Source of the DNA: an archaeon
GTDB lineage: Archaea; Nanobdellota; Nanobdellia; Pacearchaeales; GW2011-AR1
DNA: 10,132 nucleotides
Assembly: GCA_027318675.1 (NCBI GenBank)
Contig: DAHVOT010000025.1
Location: forward strand, 1-10,132
Direction of reading: 5' to 3'
The position numbers and the translations under genes were made by a program. The notes below the pieces were generated by a model. It saw only the letters and a list, made by a program, of their open reading frames with translations. It was not told the DNA's origin and made no database searches. Below are positions 7,038 to 10,132 of this stretch, in pieces. How positions within the stretch are numbered: position 1 is the first letter of the stretch; every line of letters begins with the position of its first letter.

Positions 7038-8417
7038 ATGTTAAATCCAAAAATAAACGAAATTCGTAAGCCAACAAAAACAATTTCAGGCATAACTCCT
7101 GTGGCAGTTATGTTGCCTCCAAGAAAATGCAAACACGGTAATTGCATATATTGTCCTTCAATGAATGTCCCTCAAAGCTATACTCCTAAAAGCCCTGTTG
7201 TTTTAAGGGCTAAATCTTTGGATTATGATGCATATAAACAGGTTGTTTCAAGAATTAAAGCATTTGAAATTATGAATCACCCAACAGATAAAATTGAATT
7301 AATAATAATGGGAGGAACATTTTTGGAGTATCCTGAAAAATTTCAGTATGACTTTATTAAAGGACTTTATGATGGATTAAATGAAAAAATTTCTAAAAAT
7401 TTGAGTGAAGCTAAAAAGGTAAATGAAAGCTCAAAACACAGATGCGTTGCTCTTTGTATTGAAACACGTCCAGATGTTTGCTGCAAATTCATTGAAAGAA
7501 TGAGGGAATTTGGATGTACAAGAGTTGAATTAGGTGTACAGTTGATTGATGATAAAGTTTACAAATTAGTTAAAAGAGGACACGGCGTAAAAGAAGTTAT
7601 TCTTGCTACAAAATGTTTGAGAAATGCAGGTTTTAAAATAGGATATCATTTAATGCCCGGGCTTCCTGGAAGTAATTTGCAAAATGATTTGAAGTTATTT
7701 AAAAAGATTTTTTCTGATGAGAGTTTTAAACCAGATCAAATTAAAATTTATCCTTGTCAGGTCTTACCTAATTCAGAACTTGAGAAACTTTATTGGGAGG
7801 GAAAATATAAACCTTATACCCCAGCAGAAATTCAGAAACTTCTGGTTGAAATGTTAAAAATCATTCCAAGATATTGTAGAGTAATGAGAATTATGAGAGA
7901 GATTCCACTTGAATATTTAATTGCAGGTAGCAAAGAGATTGGAATAAGAAAAGATGTTGAAGATGATTTAAGAAAAAATAAAGTTAAGCTTAAAGAAATA
8001 AGATACAGGGAAATTGGATTCAATAAATCTGCAGGATATTTAAACACTGATTTGAAATTCAAGAAAACAGAGTATAAAGCGTCTGGTGGAAAGGAATATT
8101 TTTTGGAAATTGTAAATAAAGATGATATTTTATTTGGATTGTTGAGATTGAGAATCGTTGATCAAATTGGAATGGTTAGAGAACTTCATGTTTATGGACA
8201 GAGTTTGAAATTGGGAGAAGGCGGTAAAGAAAAAGGACAACAACACACAGGCTTAGGAAAATGGTTAATGGAAGAAGCTGAAAAAATTGCTAAAAAAGAA
8301 AAATGTAAAGAAATTAAAGTTATCTCAGGTGTTGGAGTTAGAGAATATTATAAAAAATTAGGTTATATACTGGAAGATGGTAAAGGAAAAATGGAATATA
8401 TGAGAAAAGAGTTATAA
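7038..8417 (+). CDS. elp3: Elp3: radical-SAM tRNA carboxymethyluridine synthase with GNAT domain, N-terminally short
   Basis: Elp3 uses acetyl-CoA and SAM to build 5-carboxymethyluridine at U34 of tRNAs, releasing 5'-deoxyadenosine and methionine. The family opening KTISGITPVAVM is followed by the cluster ligands C31, C36 and C39 (CKHGNCIYC, the CX4CX2C form), then PQSYTPKSPVVLRA, ELIIMGGTFLEYP and ETRPD, typical of the Elp3 radical-SAM core (about 30-300). The C-terminal GNAT domain has HVYG (384-387), the acetyl-CoA loop QQHTGLG (401-407) and ISGVGVREYYKKLGY. At 459 residues it lacks about 60-70 residues found before the core in most archaeal and eukaryotic members; an in-frame TGA 9 bases upstream (7029-7031) and the TATA position rule out a missed start. 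CPGG after the last cysteine is CPSM here. The last codons overlap the convergent GTPase gene by 6 bases. Confidence 0.94.
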   Translation: MLNPKINEIRKPTKTISGITPVAVMLPPRKCKHGNCIYCPSMNVPQSYTPKSPVVLRAKSLDYDAYKQVVSRIKAFEIMNHPTDKIELIIMGGTFLEYPEKFQYDFIKGLYDGLNEKISKNLSEAKKVNESSKHRCVALCIETRPDVCCKFIERMREFGCTRVELGVQLIDDKVYKLVKRGHGVKEVILATKCLRNAGFKIGYHLMPGLPGSNLQNDLKLFKKIFSDESFKPDQIKIYPCQVLPNSELEKLYWEGKYKPYTPAEIQKLLVEMLKIIPRYCRVMRIMREIPLEYLIAGSKEIGIRKDVEDDLRKNKVKLKEIRYREIGFNKSAGYLNTDLKFKKTEYKASGGKEYFLEIVNKDDILFGLLRLRIVDQIGMVRELHVYGQSLKLGEGGKEKGQQHTGLGKWLMEEAEKIAKKEKCKEIKVISGVGVREYYKKLGYILEDGKGKMEYMRKEL

Positions 8418-9248
8418 TTTAATTTTTCCTTGTTGCCAATCTTTAAGTATTAATCTAGCAGCTGTATCTTCATTTACTTCTCCGCCTTTTTTTAGAAATC
8501 CTTTCTTTTTTCCAAGTTCTTCTAAAAGAGTTTCTGGATTTCCTTTTGCGTTTATTTTATAATGTTTTTCTAAAAGGTTCGGATAATCTTCCATTATTTT
8601 TATTATAACCATTTCAGGTTCTTTGACTTGACTGTAGCTTCTTGCACCTAGCTTTGTGTGATTAGAGATTTTTTCTTTATCTTGTTGAGAATATTCACTT
8701 TCAGGGATTATACCTGGAGAATCCATAAGTACAATGTCTTGGGAGAGCTTTATTTTTTGCATGCTTTTTGTAAAGCCTGCGTCAGAACCAACTCCTGCAG
8801 AGCTTTTTCCAATAAGTGAATTTATCAAAGAGCTTTTTCCTGTGTTTGGATAACCTATTATTCCTACAATTATTTTATGATAATCTTCTGGCTTTTTTTC
8901 AACTTTTTTCGCTTCAATTTTTATTCTGTCTCTTAATTCTTTTATTCCTTTTCTGTTTGTGGCAGAAACCATGACATAAGGAAACATCTCTTCTGGTATT
9001 CTTAGGTTGTTTTTGTCAATTAAATCTGATTTGTTTAAAACGTAAATTATTCGCTTTTTTTTGTTTTTTATGTCTTGTTCTAGTGCTTCATTTCTGGTTT
9101 CTTGAATAAACCTTGCATCCAGTATTTCCAGAATTATGTCTGAATCTTGCACTACTTTTTTGGCTATTGAAGGATACTTACCTTTCTGCTTTCTTATGTT
9201 TCTTATTTTTCCAGTGTGTCTTGAAGAAAAACTATATCTTGGTCTCAT
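8412..9248 (-). CDS. Circularly permuted GTPase, YlqF/Nog2-type ribosome assembly factor
   Basis: The 278-residue protein has the GTPase motifs in permuted order: G4 NKSD at 72-75, G5 SAT at 95-97, then the P-loop GYPNTGKSS at 132-140, G2 threonine T160 in GFTKS, and G3 DSPG at 176-179. DARFIQETRN (44-53) is the family's DAR region. The C-terminus (LLEELGKKKGFLKKGGEVNEDTAARLILKDWQQGKI) is the RNA-contacting tail domain shared by YlqF/RbgA, Lsg1 and Nog2. Relatives bind the large ribosomal subunit late in assembly, and GTP hydrolysis releases them. It acts in the cytoplasm. A basic stretch at residues 1-30 is consistent with rRNA contact. It has its own TATA box after tRNA-Glu. The stop overlaps the end of elp3 by 6 bases. 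Confidence 0.93.
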   Translation of the reverse strand: MRPRYSFSSRHTGKIRNIRKQKGKYPSIAKKVVQDSDIILEILDARFIQETRNEALEQDIKNKKKRIIYVLNKSDLIDKNNLRIPEEMFPYVMVSATNRKGIKELRDRIKIEAKKVEKKPEDYHKIIVGIIGYPNTGKSSLINSLIGKSSAGVGSDAGFTKSMQKIKLSQDIVLMDSPGIIPESEYSQQDKEKISNHTKLGARSYSQVKEPEMVIIKIMEDYPNLLEKHYKINAKGNPETLLEELGKKKGFLKKGGEVNEDTAARLILKDWQQGKIKL

Positions 9249-9269
9249 ATTAAGTGTAAGTAAAATGGG

Positions 9270-9277
9270 TTTAAAAA
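9270..9277 (-). promoter_or_regulatory. TATA box of the GTPase gene
   Basis: TTTTTAAA on the minus strand is centred 25.5 bases from the ATG at 9248. It lies 18 bases past the tRNA-Glu 3' end, so the GTPase is probably transcribed separately from the tRNA. Confidence 0.6.
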
Positions 9278-9294
9278 CATAGAGAAAATAAAAG

Positions 9295-9367
9295 CGCCCC
9301 GACCGAGATTCGAACTCGGGTCACGGCCGTGAAAGGGCCGCATTCTTGGCCTCTGAACTATCGGGGC
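9295..9367 (-). tRNA. tRNA-Glu (UUC)
   Basis: The 73-nt gene folds into a full cloverleaf. The acceptor stem GCCCCGA/TCGGGGC pairs perfectly. The D stem is GTTC/GAAT with one G-U pair. The anticodon stem CGGCC/GGCCG encloses the loop CTTTCAC, giving anticodon UUC. The variable region is TGAC, and the T arm is CCGAG-TTCGAAT-CTCGG. The discriminator is G73 (base 9295). CCA is not encoded, and there is no intron. U34 makes it a likely substrate of the Elp3 encoded at 7038. Confidence 0.96.
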
Positions 9368-9370
9368 TTA

Positions 9371-9391
9371 TTCAGCAAAGTATTTGCTGAA
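9371..9391. repeat. Perfect 9-bp inverted repeat in the tRNA-Glu leader
   Basis: TTCAGCAAA, a 3-base spacer, then TTTGCTGAA form a perfect hairpin/dyad. On the minus strand it ends 3 bases before the first base of tRNA-Glu, and the predicted transcription start from the TATA-like element at 9411 falls at its outer edge. No T-tract follows on either strand, so it is not a conventional terminator. It could be a 5' leader hairpin next to the RNase P site or a DNA operator. Confidence 0.75.
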
Positions 9392-9410
9392 AACTTAAGA
9401 TGAAAACACT

Positions 9411-9417
9411 TTTTAAA
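9411..9417 (-). promoter_or_regulatory. Probable TATA box of tRNA-Glu
   Basis: TTTAAAA on the minus strand, centred near 9414, predicts a start near 9389, giving a leader of about 20 bases. A second candidate, CTTAAG at 9394-9399, would give a start near 9371. I cannot choose firmly between them. Confidence 0.4.
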
Positions 9418-9424
9418 GATAACT

Positions 9425-9457
9425 GAAAAGAAAAGAGAAAGGCTAGATAGCCTTTCT
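9425..9457 (-). terminator. Hairpin plus T-tract terminator of the DUF5684-like gene
   Basis: On the minus strand a perfect 9-bp stem (AGAAAGGCT/AGCCTTTCT, bases 9436-9457, 4-base loop) begins 16 bases after the stop codon and is followed by CTTTTCTTTTC. This is the form of a bacterial intrinsic terminator; archaeal termination normally needs only a T-tract. Confidence 0.7.
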
Positions 9458-9473
9458 AAAAGAATGCAAAATC

Positions 9474-9884
9474 TTACTTTTTACTCCAAGCTGCTATTCC
9501 ATATAGCACTAGATTAACTACTGGAATTAAGCAAAGTAATGCCCAGTATCCTGGTCTTTTTATTCTTTCAAATAACTTCCAATACCAAATTATTGAGAAT
9601 ACTGAAAAAGCTATGCTAAAAACAAATCCTACAAAAGGGATAACCATTCCTATAATTAGTAGCCATGGCCACCAGTGCATTTTGGATGCTTGAAAAGCTA
9701 AAATTAAAGGACCTACACCCGGTATCCAAGCTAGTTCAGGAGTTTTTAATTTTGCCTTTTTTCCTATTGCTGTAAAAGCAAGAGAAATAAACACATATAA
9801 TGCAAGTGCGATAATTATAAACAAAAAAAGCATGCCCATAATTAAAGCAACTAAACCACTGTTCATTAATTCTTCAAACGCCAT
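9474..9884 (-). CDS. DUF5684-like small multi-pass membrane protein
   Basis: The 136-residue protein is mostly hydrophobic: segments at about 11-40, 52-66, 72-101 and 112-132, joined by short basic loops (GKKAKLK, KLFERIKRPG). Tryptophan/proline-rich motifs AWIPGVGP (52-59), HWWPWLL (70-76) and RPGYWALLCLIPVVNLVLY resemble the DUF5684 family of small membrane proteins of unknown function in bacteria and archaea; that match is from memory. The C-terminus is basic (WSKK). It is the only gene here with a strong Shine-Dalgarno sequence and a hairpin terminator, and it lies 35 bases behind the tRNA-Ile gene on the same strand, with no TATA box at the usual 26 bases. It may be transcribed through from the tRNA promoter. 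Confidence 0.82.
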   Translation of the reverse strand: MAFEELMNSGLVALIMGMLFLFIIIALALYVFISLAFTAIGKKAKLKTPELAWIPGVGPLILAFQASKMHWWPWLLIIGMVIPFVGFVFSIAFSVFSIIWYWKLFERIKRPGYWALLCLIPVVNLVLYGIAAWSKK

Positions 9885-9892
9885 TTTTTTAT

Positions 9893-9901
9893 ACCTCCTT
9901 T
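9893..9901 (-). promoter_or_regulatory. Full Shine-Dalgarno sequence
   Basis: AAAGGAGGT on the minus strand, 8 bases before the ATG at 9884, complements the 16S 3' end. It fixes that start and requires a 5' untranslated region, in contrast to the leaderless neighbours. Confidence 0.85.
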
Positions 9902-9919
9902 CAACTCTTTTTTTTAAAA

Positions 9920-10054
9920 TGAGCCTACTCGGATTTGAACCGAGGACCCCCGCCTCTCTTAGATTTTTTTCAGTTTCTCTGTGAGAGATGCAACCAATTT
10001 TTGGGCTGCAATCATATAAGAGCGGTGCTCTAGACCAGGCTGAGCTATAGGCTC
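9920..10054 (-). tRNA. tRNA-Ile (UAU), interrupted by a 59-nt intron at 37/38
   Basis: Exons 10054-10015 and 9955-9920 join into a 76-nt tRNA. The acceptor stem GAGCCTA/TAGGCTC is perfect. The D arm is GCTC-AGCCTGGTCTA-GAGC and the anticodon stem is CCGCT/GGCGG, with a final U-G pair. The loop is CTTATAA, the variable region is GGGTC, and the T arm is CTCGG-TTCAAAT-CCGAG. The discriminator is A73, and CCA is not encoded. The spliced anticodon is UAU, reading AUA. A37 and A38 and A73 fit isoleucine identity. Most archaea instead decode AUA with a CAU tRNA carrying agmatidine made by TiaS. The splice points follow from the BHB described separately; another splice position would change the anticodon, but the motif is perfect. 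Confidence 0.88.
9956..10014 (-). other. Archaeal BHB-type tRNA intron (59 nt)
   Basis: The flanks form a perfect bulge-helix-bulge: outer helix CCGCT/GGCGG, 3-nt bulges TAT and AGA, central 4-bp helix CTTA/TAAG, and inner helix GATT/AATC. The splicing endonuclease would cut TA^T and AG^A. Inside are two hairpins: GCAGCC/GGTTGC (6 bp with one G-U pair) and TCTCT/AGAGA (5 bp, 3-base loop, 9976-9988). Confidence 0.88.
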
Positions 10055-10071
10055 GTTTTATTACTTTTAAA

Positions 10072-10092
10072 CAAACGTTTGGAAATTTATAA
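10072..10092 (-). promoter_or_regulatory. tRNA-Ile promoter with adjacent palindrome
   Basis: TTATAAA on the minus strand (10086-10092) predicts a start near 10063, 9 bases before the mature tRNA 5' end. The perfect palindrome CAAACGTTTG (10072-10081) lies between the TATA box and the start. It may be chance or a regulator/TFB contact site. Confidence 0.55.
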
Positions 10093-10132
10093 GTCTTGTT
10101 ATTTTTATGTTTTATATCTTTTTTGTTAAACT

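Noticed and set aside
7832..8062. Minus-strand open frame within elp3.
   Set aside because: It is antisense to the conserved Elp3 core and has no promoter or family match.
9371..9391. The tRNA-Glu leader dyad as a second terminator for the DUF5684-like gene.
   Set aside because: No T-tract follows it, and a better hairpin plus T-tract already lies at 9425-9457.
9963..10016. Possible box C/D guide RNA inside the tRNA-Ile intron (ATGATTG resembling box C, CTGA as box D).
   Set aside because: Box C matches only five of seven positions, it overlaps the GATT/AATC helix needed for the BHB, and no internal D'/C' boxes are visible.
10107..10132. Plus-strand TTTATATC at 10111-10118 as the promoter of a gene starting just past the window.
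   Set aside because: The start codon it would predict, near 10140, is outside the sequence, so it cannot be tested here.

Overview
The window looks like chromosomal DNA of a small, AT-rich archaeon, most likely of the DPANN type (Woesearchaeota/Pacearchaeota-like); this is inferred from gene content, since no 16S is present. Archaeal signs are: a threonyl-tRNA synthetase with the archaeal D-aminoacyl-deacylase-like editing domain, an archaeal Elp3 and a Trm9-like methyltransferase, a circularly permuted ribosome-assembly GTPase, a tRNA intron at position 37/38 with a perfect bulge-helix-bulge (BHB), and TATA boxes centred about 26 bases before nearly every start codon (leaderless transcripts). 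There are no mobile elements, CRISPR arrays or phage genes, and no gene-free stretch over 300 bases.

Layout. 118-1863 (+) thrS. 1868-2263 (-), 2339-2839 (+) and 2840-3091 (-) are three small unrecognised genes. 3135-3740 (-) is a Trm9-like SAM methyltransferase. 3910-4677 (+) is a divergent nucleoside-phosphorylase-family protein. 4742-5704 (+) is a membrane-anchored serine hydrolase with the class A beta-lactamase/penicillin-binding fold. 5709-6986 (-) is a fusion of S-methyl-5'-thioadenosine phosphorylase (MTAP) to adenine phosphoribosyltransferase (APRT). 7038-8417 (+) is Elp3. 8412-9248 (-) is a YlqF/Nog2-type GTPase. 9295-9367 (-) is tRNA-Glu(UUC). 9474-9884 (-) is a four-segment DUF5684-like membrane protein. 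9920-10054 (-) is an intron-containing tRNA-Ile(UAU). Genes are mostly single transcription units; four convergent pairs end within 4 bases of each other or overlap.

Two themes link the genes. The first is decoding: a synthetase, an Elp3 and a Trm9-like enzyme (together the cm5U then mcm5U wobble pathway), two tRNAs that both carry U34, and a large-subunit assembly GTPase. The second is purine salvage: the MTAP-APRT fusion would turn methylthioadenosine directly into AMP, and a second phosphorylase-fold protein lies nearby. The themes meet at 6987-7037, where elp3 and the MTAP-APRT gene diverge from one symmetric TATA element lying about 26 bases from both start codons. Elp3 is a radical-SAM enzyme that releases 5'-deoxyadenosine, a compound MTAP enzymes can often cleave, so the pairing may be functional; this is a hypothesis.

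The main exception to the leaderless style is the DUF5684-like gene, which has a full Shine-Dalgarno sequence and a hairpin plus T-tract terminator and sits directly behind the tRNA-Ile gene.
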